NCBI RefSeq assembly: GCF_014644435.1
Contig: NZ_BMKR01000043.1
Location: 1 to 62,333, forward strand
Origin: Paenibacillus albidus
GTDB taxonomy: Bacteria > Bacillota > Bacilli > Paenibacillales > Paenibacillaceae
Direction of reading: 5' to 3'
DNA length: 62,333 nucleotides
The translations under genes and the position numbers were made by a program. Of this stretch, positions 53,111-62,190 are shown piece by piece. Each line of letters starts with the position of its first letter. The stretch's first letter is position 1. Under the pieces are notes generated by a model. It was not told the DNA's origin. It was given only the letters and a program-made list of their open reading frames with translations, and searched no databases.

Positions 53111-54757
53111 TTGGTTCCGGTAATCCTTGGGCGTGCTCCCCGTCTGCTTTTTGAACACTTTGCTGAAATACTTCACATCATGGAATCCAACCATTTCGGC
53201 AATCTGGGACAGCTTGTAATGGGGATTCTCCAGCAGCAGCTTGGCCTTCTCAATCCGGATATTAACGATGTAATCGGAGAAATTAATGCCATATTCGTGC
53301 TTGAATCTGCGTGAGACATATTCACGGCTGACATAGAACTTGCCGGCTACTTCCTGTAAGGAAAGGTCGGATGGATAATTCTGTTCAATATATTTAACGA
53401 TCTCATTCATGGAATGGCGTTCCTTGCCCGTCTGGGCAGTCAATGTCTGTGACAAACGCAACATCAAGGCAAATGACCAGTCGCGCCAGGCAAACAAGGA
53501 GAAGGAGTAACCGTTCGCATAGGGAGCCGGATGGAGCCTGTCGTCCTGCTCAAGCCGGGCCACAATCTCTTCAGCCTCCCGCCCCAGGACCTCCCGCACC
53601 AGACGGGACCGGAAAAGCAAAACATCGGATTTCCAGGTATTCAGCATTTCTGGTGTCACCACGCCGCTGCGGCTTAGCTCATCAATCCAGTTCTGGGCCG
53701 CAGCAGACATGACTTCAGCACTCCCGCTGATAACAGCCATTCTCCAATCTTCCTGCACATGGGCAAAGATGGGCCGCGAGCCGCTTCCAATCGGGCTTGC
53801 AGTCTTTTCTTTGCGTTCGGCGGAATGCAGGGTTGATCCCGGGAAATGGCAGTAATCCTCATGCCGCAACAAGTTCCGGTGCAGCAGGGCCTCTGCCGCT
53901 TCGGAGCGCTGGGACGGGAGCTCTGCGGGCAGTCTGCCGATGCTGCTGATTCCGAAATGCATGCGGAACTGCAGGGTATGGAACATGCCTTGATTCATTC
54001 GGCCGGTCAGCTCAATCACAGATTCCCGGGTATCCCACAGTAGGATGGCAATCTCCGGGGGGCCTCCCCAGTAACGAAAGGCGATGCCTTTTCCGGACGG
54101 CTGCACAAATTCATTGCAGATATTGACAATCGCATAATACATCAGCTCACTGTCCCCGCCAAAACGTTTGAGAAGCGGGTTGTTGCCCGGGTCGGTCTGC
54201 ACCAGGATCAGCTGTGAAGTAGGCGTATTCCCGGGAATCACCCCTTCAGCTTGCAGCCTTCGTATGGAGGATTCAGCATTAAGCGGGTCATCAATCAGCG
54301 CAGAGAGCAGCTTTTCCCCATAAATAGGTTTGAATTCATTCAGCCTGATGCTTTGCTTCTGCCGTTGTCTCCGGTCCTCTTCCTCGGAACGCCAGGCCGC
54401 CACAGCTTTGGCGACCGCCGCATTGATAGCTTCGGCCTCGATGGGCTTCAGGATATAATCAATGCCGCCGTGCAGGACTGTCTGACGTACGAAGTCAAAA
54501 TCATTGTGCCCGCTGACAACGATGAACTTGGCAGAGCCGGCAAATTCATTAACCCAGGTCATTAACTCAATGCCGCTGCCTGATTCCATCATCATATCCA
54601 TAATGACCAGCGCCGGCTTGGCTTCACGCATGATCTCAATGGCCTCGTTGCCGCTTCCGGCTTCCAGAATGTCGTCTATATCATGGGCTTCCCAATCTAC
54701 AAGCAGCCGCACCGCTTTTCGTACTCTTGCCTCATCATCCACAATCAATGCCTTCAT
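53099..54757 (-). CDS. YesN-type response regulator, AraC output (module 3)
   Basis: 552 residues. Receiver with IVDDE, phospho-acceptor D54 (VIMDMMMESGSGIEL) and ILKP, a long middle region (about 125-440), and two helix-turn-helix motifs (LQEVAGKFYVSREYVSRRF; LSQIAEMVGFHDVKYFSKVF). Its start overlaps the kinase stop as ATGA, so translation is coupled. Confidence 0.95.
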   Translation of the reverse strand: MKALIVDDEARVRKAVRLLVDWEAHDIDDILEAGSGNEAIEIMREAKPALVIMDMMMESGSGIELMTWVNEFAGSAKFIVVSGHNDFDFVRQTVLHGGIDYILKPIEAEAINAAVAKAVAAWRSEEEDRRQRQKQSIRLNEFKPIYGEKLLSALIDDPLNAESSIRRLQAEGVIPGNTPTSQLILVQTDPGNNPLLKRFGGDSELMYYAIVNICNEFVQPSGKGIAFRYWGGPPEIAILLWDTRESVIELTGRMNQGMFHTLQFRMHFGISSIGRLPAELPSQRSEAAEALLHRNLLRHEDYCHFPGSTLHSAERKEKTASPIGSGSRPIFAHVQEDWRMAVISGSAEVMSAAAQNWIDELSRSGVVTPEMLNTWKSDVLLFRSRLVREVLGREAEEIVARLEQDDRLHPAPYANGYSFSLFAWRDWSFALMLRLSQTLTAQTGKERHSMNEIVKYIEQNYPSDLSLQEVAGKFYVSREYVSRRFKHEYGINFSDYIVNIRIEKAKLLLENPHYKLSQIAEMVGFHDVKYFSKVFKKQTGSTPKDYRNQLNA

Positions 54758-56574
54758 ATGCTTTCACGCTCCGCTATAATATCAAATTCCAGCCTGACCG
54801 TAACACCGCCGCTTGGACGGTTATCTACAGTGAGAGTGGCGTTGTCTCCACAGACCAGCTGCAGCCGTGCCAGGACGTTCGGCAGTCCGATGCCGGAGCC
54901 GGGCGCGTCCAGGCGGGCCTCTGAAGCTTTGGAGAGCTCTATATTAGTTCCAGTGGGCTGCTGCAGCTCTTGCCGCAGAAGATCCAGCTTGGAGGAGGGA
55001 ATGGCTCTTCCGTTGTTCTGGATAAGGATCTGCATCCGCCCGGGCTTCAGCAAGGTGACGCTGATCTCTATTTCTCCGTCGCTGCGGGAATGGTTGAAAC
55101 CGTGCTTAAAGTAATTTTCGACAATCGGCTGCACAATCATCTTAGGCATATACACGTTCGCAAGCGGTTCTTCCATATCATAACGGAAAGTGAACTTGTT
55201 CTCAAAACGTTCCTTCTGCAGTTCAATATAGGCTTTGACATGCTCCAGCTCACTCTGGACGGTAACGATTTTCTCGTCATTGTGCATACTGTAGCGCATC
55301 ATCTTGGCCAGTGCAGACAATAGGGAGTAGATCTGCGGCACCTTGAGCTCCAAGGCAAGCGTACCGATAATTTGCAGGGTATTGTTCAAAAAATGCGGGT
55401 TGACCTGGGCCTGCAAGGCCCGCAACTCATTGGTTTTATTGGACAGCTCCAGCTTATACTCACGCAGGATGAGGTTGTTGATCGTATCCATCATATTGCG
55501 GAAATGCTCAGTCACCACTCCGATCTCGTCTTTGCCCGAAGGACGGATGTCGATAGCGAGATTACCGGTCTGCACCTGGCTCATGTAGCGGTTGAGCTGC
55601 TTGATCGGAGCTGTGATGCGGAAAGAGATCAGAACCGTCAACGTTGTGATCATCACGAGCAGCAAAGCCAGGAGCACAATATTGATCGTGGCGGCTTCCT
55701 TGGCTTCGCGGTACAGGTAGGTCACCGGAATCTGCTTCACGAGCGTCCACTCAAGGCCTGCGTCCTTAATTTTCTGATAGATAAACACGGCGCCGTCCTC
55801 TTCAAAATAGCCCTGGTCGGGCGTGCTACCTGCAACCTGTCTGCTGTACCAGGGCGCATCCACCGGCTTGCCGTATTCACCGTCGGAGCTGCCATACAGC
55901 ATGGCCCCCTTGTTATCGAGCAGCCAAATATTCTCTTGTCCCTGCACATATAGCTGGCTGACGATATCGGCGAGTGCAGTAGCTCTGACATCAATGGACA
56001 GATAGGCTATCGGTGTAGTGGTGGGGATTTGTTCAATTCTTCTGTGCAGCGTGAATACCGGCTCCACAATAAATTGCAGGATCGGGGAAGGCAGGCCATA
56101 GCTGTGACTCAGATGTGTGCTTTGTATGGAGACGGTAGAGTCGCGCTTCAGGCTGGACTCTGCATAGGGCGGAATGCCCTGCCACCGTTTGGGGGTATTC
56201 TGGGTAAGCAGCGTGGCATTGCTGCCCTTGACCCCATACAAATAGACCTGGGATATATCAGGCATCGAGGAGGAAATGTAGTTAAGTGCTGAATAGATCC
56301 GGCTGTTGGATGTCATGTCATCATAGCCGGCTTCCAGCAGCCTGTACACATCGGAATCGGAATAGACGATAAGAGACAGACGTTGGATCTCCTGGATCAG
56401 GCCGCTGATATTCTTGGAGCCTTGATACAGCAAATTTTTGTTCTCATCCACGGCCCGGGTTCTTAGGGAGTGGGTAGTGTAGGTATAGCTTATATACATT
56501 GTAGCCAAAATACAGAGCAGTGTAGGCACCAGGATAAAAATGATGAGTTTGGTGCGAATTGTGTTCCATTTCAT
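54754..56574 (-). CDS. YesM-type sensor histidine kinase (module 3)
   Basis: 606 residues. First membrane helix (LIIFILVPTLLCILATMYI), extracellular dCache-type sensor (about 35-290), second helix (INIVLLALLLVMITTLTVLI), HAMP, His-kinase segment VNPHFLNNTLQIIGTLA, and ATPase with QPIVENYFKHGF and GSGIGLPNVLARL. The QNNGRAI box is a variant DxGxG: Asn replaces Asp. It is divergent from the module 3 importer. Confidence 0.93.
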   Translation of the reverse strand: MKWNTIRTKLIIFILVPTLLCILATMYISYTYTTHSLRTRAVDENKNLLYQGSKNISGLIQEIQRLSLIVYSDSDVYRLLEAGYDDMTSNSRIYSALNYISSSMPDISQVYLYGVKGSNATLLTQNTPKRWQGIPPYAESSLKRDSTVSIQSTHLSHSYGLPSPILQFIVEPVFTLHRRIEQIPTTTPIAYLSIDVRATALADIVSQLYVQGQENIWLLDNKGAMLYGSSDGEYGKPVDAPWYSRQVAGSTPDQGYFEEDGAVFIYQKIKDAGLEWTLVKQIPVTYLYREAKEAATINIVLLALLLVMITTLTVLISFRITAPIKQLNRYMSQVQTGNLAIDIRPSGKDEIGVVTEHFRNMMDTINNLILREYKLELSNKTNELRALQAQVNPHFLNNTLQIIGTLALELKVPQIYSLLSALAKMMRYSMHNDEKIVTVQSELEHVKAYIELQKERFENKFTFRYDMEEPLANVYMPKMIVQPIVENYFKHGFNHSRSDGEIEISVTLLKPGRMQILIQNNGRAIPSSKLDLLRQELQQPTGTNIELSKASEARLDAPGSGIGLPNVLARLQLVCGDNATLTVDNRPSGGVTVRLEFDIIAERESI

Positions 56575-56601
56575 CGAAACTTGTCACATCCGATCAATAT
56601 T

Positions 56602-56633
56602 TTACACCTGAAAGATCACTTTCGTAGGTGTGA
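56602..56633. promoter_or_regulatory. Inverted repeat between module 3 kinase and importer
   Basis: ACACCT-GAAAG on the left mirrors CTTTCGT-AGGTGT on the right around ATCA, with a 2-bp offset, in the 134-bp divergent region. Likely an operator, perhaps of the module 3 regulator. Confidence 0.45.
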
Positions 56634-56708
56634 TGGGGCGGTGAAAAAATAGATAATATGATTAGATCATATACAAGTAAGTGAGCAAAAGAAAGGGGGG
56701 GCCAATAA

Positions 56709-57590
56709 ATGCGCGGCTCTAAGTTGTCCCAGTTAGGTCAACAGTTTTTCTTCGTTGGCCCGGCGGTCTTATTCTTCACCTTAATCACAATTATTCCATT
56801 TTTGATGGGGATGTATTACTCATTCACAGATTGGAACGGTGTATCCGGCAATGTCAGCTGGGTTGGCTTTGATAATTTTAAGAGTATTTTTACAAACGAC
56901 TCGGACTTCTGGTCATCCTTCTGGTTTACGGTAAGATTTACTGTGCTCGGCGTCGTTCTAACCAATGTGGTTGGCTTTTTCCTGGCTTATCTGCTGACCA
57001 AGCCGTTAAAAACGCGTAATATGCTCCGTACCATCTTTTTTATGCCGAATGTTATCGGGGGATTGCTGCTCGGCTTTATCTGGCAGTTCATCTTCATTAA
57101 AGGGTTCGCCACCATGGGCGAGGTTACAGGCTGGTCCTTTTTTAATCTTCCGTGGCTTGGCGATGCAACTACCGGCTTCTGGGCGATTGTAATGGTATTT
57201 GTCTGGCAGTCGTCGGGTTATTTGATGGTTATCTACATCGCTTCACTCAGCAATGTATCCAAAGAGGTGCTGGAAGCCGCAGATATTGACGGTGCATCCC
57301 GGTTCCAGGTACTGCGCAGTATTGTAGTTCCGCTCATTATGCCTGCAGTAACCATAGGGTTGTTCCTGGCCATTTCCTGGTCCTTCAAAATGTTCGATCT
57401 AAATCTGTCGCTGACCAAAGGCGGGCCGTTCAAATCGACGGAGTCCGTGGCCATGAACATTTATAATGAAGCCTTCCTGAACAACCGTTACGGTCTGGGT
57501 ACTGCTAAAGCGCTGCTGTTCTTCGTAATTGTAGCCATTATTACGCTGATTCAGGTCCGTATTACGAAGAGCAAGGAGGTAGAAGCTTAA
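56709..57590 (+). CDS. Sugar ABC permease, MalF type (module 3)
   Basis: 293 residues, six membrane helices, EAA loop LEAADIDGASRFQVLRSIVVP. A G-rich ribosome site (AAAGGGGGGG) precedes the ATG. First gene of the plus-strand operon. Confidence 0.94.
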   Translation: MRGSKLSQLGQQFFFVGPAVLFFTLITIIPFLMGMYYSFTDWNGVSGNVSWVGFDNFKSIFTNDSDFWSSFWFTVRFTVLGVVLTNVVGFFLAYLLTKPLKTRNMLRTIFFMPNVIGGLLLGFIWQFIFIKGFATMGEVTGWSFFNLPWLGDATTGFWAIVMVFVWQSSGYLMVIYIASLSNVSKEVLEAADIDGASRFQVLRSIVVPLIMPAVTIGLFLAISWSFKMFDLNLSLTKGGPFKSTESVAMNIYNEAFLNNRYGLGTAKALLFFVIVAIITLIQVRITKSKEVEA

Positions 57591-58423
57591 TGAGTGCAAA
57601 GTCAAAAAGCAGATGGAATATCGGGATTGAAGGGTTGATGATCCTGCTGGCGCTTCTTTTCCTGTCTCCATTTTATTTCCTGCTGGCAAACTCCGTGAAA
57701 TCCTTCGGGGAAATTCTGGGCAATGCGGCGAGCTGGCCGGAAGTATTCATGTGGTCGAACTATTCCAATGCATGGAAACTGGCCCGTTTCTCTGAAGCTT
57801 TCCGGAATTCAATCATTGTCACTGTCATCAGTGTGGTTCTGATCTCTCTGTTCAGTGCCATGGCGGCTTACCGTATGGTCCGGGCCAATACACGGTTTAA
57901 TCAGATTTTGCTGCTCTTGTTCGTAGCGGCTATGGTGGTCCCGTTCCAGACGATTATGATTCCGATTCTGAAGGTCGTTAATATAATTGGTGTAAACAAC
58001 TCTTTCCTGGGGTTGATTATTACCAATCTGGGGATAAGTGTTCCCATGGCGATTTTCCTCTTCCACGGCTTCATCAAGTCGGTGCCTTTGGAAATTGAAG
58101 AAGCTGCCACGGTAGATGGCTGCAACCCGTTTTCGGTGTTCTTCCGGATTGTGCTTCCTTTGCTTAAGCCGATGCTGATGACCACGATCGTACTGAACGC
58201 CCTTGGAATATGGAACGACTATCTGCTGCCTTCCTTGATTCTTCAGGCACCGGAGCTGCGTACCATTCCGCTGGCCACCTTCTCGTTCTTTGGTCAATAC
58301 ACCAAGCAATGGGATATGGCGCTTCCGGCACTTGTGCTCGGCATAGCTCCGATTATCGTGTTCTATCTGTTCATGCAGCGTTACATTGTAGAGGGAATAG
58401 CGGCTGGCTCGGTGAAAGGTTAA
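57590..58423 (+). CDS. Sugar ABC permease, MalG type (module 3)
   Basis: 277 residues, six membrane helices, EAA loop IEEAATVDGCNPFSVFFRIVLP and C-terminal YIVEGIAAGSVKG. The ATG shares a base with the stop of its partner, so they are coupled. Confidence 0.95.
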   Translation: MSAKSKSRWNIGIEGLMILLALLFLSPFYFLLANSVKSFGEILGNAASWPEVFMWSNYSNAWKLARFSEAFRNSIIVTVISVVLISLFSAMAAYRMVRANTRFNQILLLLFVAAMVVPFQTIMIPILKVVNIIGVNNSFLGLIITNLGISVPMAIFLFHGFIKSVPLEIEEAATVDGCNPFSVFFRIVLPLLKPMLMTTIVLNALGIWNDYLLPSLILQAPELRTIPLATFSFFGQYTKQWDMALPALVLGIAPIIVFYLFMQRYIVEGIAAGSVKG

Positions 58424-58484
58424 CACCGGGCCCTCCGTTCCAAATAAATATAGCAATACAATAATCCTAGGGGGAATAATAGAA

Positions 58485-59786
58485 ATGATGAAGAAACGTT
58501 CTGCACTGCTTCTGTCGTCTGTGATGACTATGTCATTAGCACTGGCTGCTTGCGGCGGCAACAATGCTGCAAATAACGCACAAAATGGAAGCGCTGGCAA
58601 TAATGCAGCTGGAGAAGTAAAAACAGTTAAAATATTTCAGTTTAAAACTGAAATTGTAGAAGGTCTTAATGAACTGAAGGTCGAATTTGAAAAGGAAAAT
58701 CCAAACATCAAGCTGGATATCCAAACCGTAGGCGGCGGCGCAGACTATGCAGCGGCATTGAAGACCAAATTCGCTTCCGGCGATGCGCCGGATATTTTCT
58801 CCAACGGCGGATATGCGGAAATGGACCTGTGGGGAGATAAACTGGAGGATCTGTCCGACCAGCCATGGGTAAAGGATTTGATTCCTTTGGCAGCCGAGCC
58901 TATGACTAAAGACGGCAAAACCTACGGTATGCCGATGAACCTGGAAGGGATCGGGTTTGTATATAACAAGGACCTGTTCACCAAAGCTGGCATTGCCGAA
59001 ACTCCAAAAACATTGTCCGAGCTTGAAGATGCAGCCAAGAAACTGCAGGCTATCGGTGTAACTCCTTTTGGCAACGCGTATCAAGAATGGTGGCTCCTGG
59101 GCAATCAGGGGATCAGCGTAGCTTTTGCCCAACAAGATGATGTAGATGGATTCATCAAGGGCTTGAATGATGGTACTGGCAGCATTGTAGGCAACAAGGT
59201 CTTTGAAGATTGGAGCAACCTGCTCAAATTGACCGTGAAATACGGCCAGAAGAACCCGCTGACTACAGATGCCAATACACACCTGGCTATGTTCGCTAAG
59301 GGTGAAACTGCCATCATGCAGGAAGGGAACTGGGCACAAACTCTGGTTGACAACATTACTCCTGGTATGAACATCGGCATGTTCCCGATGCCAATCAACG
59401 AAGATGCCGCCAAAAATGACAAAATGACAGTAGGCATCCCGGCCAACCTGGTGGTCAACAAAGAGTCCGCTTCAAAAGAAGAAGCTAAAGTGTTCTTGAA
59501 CTGGCTGGTCACTTCAGACATGGGTAAAGAATATATCGTGAAAAAATGGAAGTTCATTCCGGCTCTTTCCACAATCGAAGCAACGCCTGAAGATATCGGA
59601 CTGCTTGGTTCCGATGTATGGAACTACGTGAAGGAAGAAAAAGTATACGGATTGCAGTCCTCCAAATTCCCTGATGGCGTTACTCAAGAATTTGCCAGTG
59701 TGATCCAGCAGCTGATCGCCGACAAGCTTGATGTCAACGGCTGGATGGAAGGCATGCAAGCCGCTTGGGACAAGCTTAAGAAGTAA
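58485..59786 (+). CDS. Sugar ABC substrate-binding lipoprotein (module 3)
   Basis: 433 residues, family 1 binding protein. Lipobox LALAAC (Cys about 23), Asn/Gly-rich linker, then VKIFQFKTEIVEGLNEL, PDIFSNGGYAEMDLW and MPMNLEGIGFVYNKDLFTKAGI. ATG 58485 or 58488 after GGGGGAA. It is third in its operon, unlike modules 1 and 2 where the binding protein precedes the permeases. Confidence 0.94.
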   Translation: MMKKRSALLLSSVMTMSLALAACGGNNAANNAQNGSAGNNAAGEVKTVKIFQFKTEIVEGLNELKVEFEKENPNIKLDIQTVGGGADYAAALKTKFASGDAPDIFSNGGYAEMDLWGDKLEDLSDQPWVKDLIPLAAEPMTKDGKTYGMPMNLEGIGFVYNKDLFTKAGIAETPKTLSELEDAAKKLQAIGVTPFGNAYQEWWLLGNQGISVAFAQQDDVDGFIKGLNDGTGSIVGNKVFEDWSNLLKLTVKYGQKNPLTTDANTHLAMFAKGETAIMQEGNWAQTLVDNITPGMNIGMFPMPINEDAAKNDKMTVGIPANLVVNKESASKEEAKVFLNWLVTSDMGKEYIVKKWKFIPALSTIEATPEDIGLLGSDVWNYVKEEKVYGLQSSKFPDGVTQEFASVIQQLIADKLDVNGWMEGMQAAWDKLKK

Positions 59787-59838
59787 TACATTCTCTCCGG
59801 GAGAGAATGCTCTAACTGGATAGGCAAAGGATCTATAG

Positions 59839-59886
59839 ACGCTCCCCGTGATTTCTCATTTTGATGAGGCGGGGGGCGTTTTTTGA
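59839..59886 (+). terminator. Terminator after the binding-protein gene
   Basis: ACGCTCCCCG pairs with the GGGGGGCGT side around a loop containing a second small stem (CTCATTTTGATGAG), then six T. The beta-galactosidase gene 46 bp on may depend on readthrough. Confidence 0.8.
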
Positions 59887-59931
59887 GGGGAAGAGGCGTC
59901 AATAAATTAAAAGTTTGGGGAGGAATGGATC

Positions 59932-61923
59932 ATGAGGAGCTATGAGCAGGTTCAAATCGGTGTAGATTATTATCCCGAGCATTGGGACGAGTCAATGTGG
60001 GAGCCGGATATCCGATTAATGAAGGAAACCGGAGTCCGCCTTGTACGTGTCGGCGAATTCGCCTGGAGCCGGCTGGAGCCGGCAGAGGGGGATTTCCAGT
60101 TCGCCTGGCTGGACCGGGCCATGGACCTGTTTCACAGGTATGGCCTTCAGGTTGTGCTTGGCACACCGACGGCTACACCGCCGCGCTGGCTAACTGCCAA
60201 TTATCCGGATGTGCTGCCGGTTTTTGCGGACGGGCAGATCTTTCATCCCGGAGTGCGCGGGCACCGCTGTTACAACAGTGAGTCTTTGCGGCATTTCGGG
60301 AGCCGCATTATTGAGCGGCTGGCTCATCAGTACAAGGGGCATCCGGCGCTGGTCGGCTGGCAGACCGACAATGAATTCGGATTGCTGAATTGTCACTGCA
60401 GCCAGTGCAATTCCGCTTTTCGCGAGTGGAGCAAGGTTAGATACGGTACGCTGGAAGCGATCAACAAGGAGTGGGGAACCGAGGTATGGAGCGGAGAGTA
60501 CAGTGACTGGGACCAGTTCAATGTACCGTTTGGCGGTTCCCGTCATCAGAACCCATCGTATCTGCTCGACTTCCAGCGGTTCCAGTGGGATGCGGTGGCC
60601 GCGTTCCAGAAGACGCAGATTGATATTCTGCGGGCCGCCTGTCCCGAGCATTTCATCACGCATAATTTCCACAGCTATCCGCAGCGTCTGGACATGTACT
60701 CTGTCGGAGCCGATCTGGATGTCGCAGCCTTTGACTATTATCCGAATACTTCGCCAACCAAGCAGGAGACGACTCCTTACAGCGGCGCCTTATCCCTGGA
60801 CTTGACCCGGGGAATCAAACGGCAGAATTTCTGGATTATGGAGCAGCTTAGCGGAACTCCGGGCTGCTGGATGCCGATGTGGCGGACCCCGTATCCGGGA
60901 CTGATCCGCGCGTATGCCTGGCAGACGATTGCCAGAGGGGCAGATACAGTAGTTCATTTCCGCTGGAGAAGTGCCGTGACCGGAGCGGAGCAATTCTGGC
61001 ATGGGCTGATCGATCACAGCAACGTGCCGGGTCGCAGGTTTGCCGAATTCAGCCAGCTGTGTACGGAGGTGAACGCGGTCAGCGATAAGCTGCAAGGCAC
61101 CACAGTGAAGAATGAAGTAGCCCTTCTCCATTCGTTTGAGCAGCTTGCGGCCCTGGAGATTCAGCCACAGACCGCGAATCTGGACTATTACGAGAATATC
61201 AAGCAGCATCACCGTGCACTGACCAAACTGGGCATCGGCTGTGATGTGATTGATCTGAGACAGCCGCTGGACGGGTACAAGGTAGTGATTGCGCCAAATC
61301 TTTTTCTGCTGGATGAGCAAATCGCTGCCAGCCTGGATGCTTTTGCCGCTGCCGGAGGCATTCTGCTGATCACCAACCGCAGCGGGGTGAAGAATATGAA
61401 CAACGTCTGTGTGATGTTGCCGCTGCCTGGACTGCTGAGCCGCTGCGCCGGGGTGGAGGTGGCGGAATATGATCCGATCGGCACCGAGATGCATACTATC
61501 GTGGATGGTGAAGGAAACAGCTATGCGTGCTGCCAATGGTCCGATCTGCTGACACCAACGACGGCGGTACCGGTGGCGTGGTACGGGGAAGACTTCTATG
61601 CCGGCATTCCTGCTGTGACGGTCAATACATGGGGGAAAGGGCAGGTATACTATTTCGGCACACATGTGGAGGAGCGCTACTGGTCCGAGCTGCTGGCGAA
61701 TCTGGCCGAGGAGCAGGAACTGTTCCGGTTTGCCGGTCTTCCGGATGGAGTGCAGGCATCGGTGCGTTCAGGTGAGAACGGCAGCTTCCTCTTCCTGCTT
61801 AATCTGGACCGTATCCCGCAGCAAGTTCAGCTGCCGCGTGAATACAGCAGCCTGCTGAGCGGCAAAGCCCTCTCGGGGAAGCTCACGCTTGAGCCGTATG
61901 GTGTAGAGGTTCTGGAGATGTAG
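59932..61923 (+). CDS. Beta-galactosidase, GH42
   Basis: 663 residues, cytoplasmic. GVDYYPEHWDE start, VRVGEFAWSRLEP, TPTATPPRWL, acid/base E148 in QTDNEFGLLNC, zinc-binding Cys cluster CHCSQC (about 152-157), nucleophile E304 in IMEQLSGTPGCW, then the trimer domain and a C-terminal beta domain. It cleaves beta-galactosides imported by module 3, possibly galactan- or xyloglucan-derived. GGGGAGG lies before the ATG. Confidence 0.95.
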   Translation: MRSYEQVQIGVDYYPEHWDESMWEPDIRLMKETGVRLVRVGEFAWSRLEPAEGDFQFAWLDRAMDLFHRYGLQVVLGTPTATPPRWLTANYPDVLPVFADGQIFHPGVRGHRCYNSESLRHFGSRIIERLAHQYKGHPALVGWQTDNEFGLLNCHCSQCNSAFREWSKVRYGTLEAINKEWGTEVWSGEYSDWDQFNVPFGGSRHQNPSYLLDFQRFQWDAVAAFQKTQIDILRAACPEHFITHNFHSYPQRLDMYSVGADLDVAAFDYYPNTSPTKQETTPYSGALSLDLTRGIKRQNFWIMEQLSGTPGCWMPMWRTPYPGLIRAYAWQTIARGADTVVHFRWRSAVTGAEQFWHGLIDHSNVPGRRFAEFSQLCTEVNAVSDKLQGTTVKNEVALLHSFEQLAALEIQPQTANLDYYENIKQHHRALTKLGIGCDVIDLRQPLDGYKVVIAPNLFLLDEQIAASLDAFAAAGGILLITNRSGVKNMNNVCVMLPLPGLLSRCAGVEVAEYDPIGTEMHTIVDGEGNSYACCQWSDLLTPTTAVPVAWYGEDFYAGIPAVTVNTWGKGQVYYFGTHVEERYWSELLANLAEEQELFRFAGLPDGVQASVRSGENGSFLFLLNLDRIPQQVQLPREYSSLLSGKALSGKLTLEPYGVEVLEM

Positions 61924-62013
61924 GGAATGCTGCTGGCCAGATATAGGTATACAACATTCGAAAGCGTGCCTCCCGGGAGGCGCGCTGTTAGCCTAAGGCG
62001 GAGCTAGCTAGAG

Positions 62014-62190
62014 TGCACTTTATACATCAGGATGGGAAAAAGAAGGCTCGTTTTAGGATTTCAGTGTATTTGGTGCAGCAGGAACTGCTGTATTCGCCGA
62101 AAAGTGCCTTATGGCTATCCTTTGAATGTACAAAATACATCATGATGGATGTTCGAGGCTTGTTTAAACCATTCTGAGGTACTAAATACA
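62014..62190. repeat. Four-dyad intergenic element, copy B
   Basis: TGCACTTTATACA (62014-62026), TGTATTTGGTGCA (62065-62077), TGTACAAAATACA (62127-62139) and GGTACTAAATACA (62178-62190) have centres 51, 62 and 51 bp apart, exactly as copy A at 14666-14842. The spacer between dyads 1 and 2 and the reverse complement of that between 3 and 4 match at 20 of 38 positions (CAG-ATGG, AAG-CTCG). The gap 61924-62013 holds nothing. After 62190 there are only weak, degenerate copies (for example at 62271 and 62288). Confidence 0.75.
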
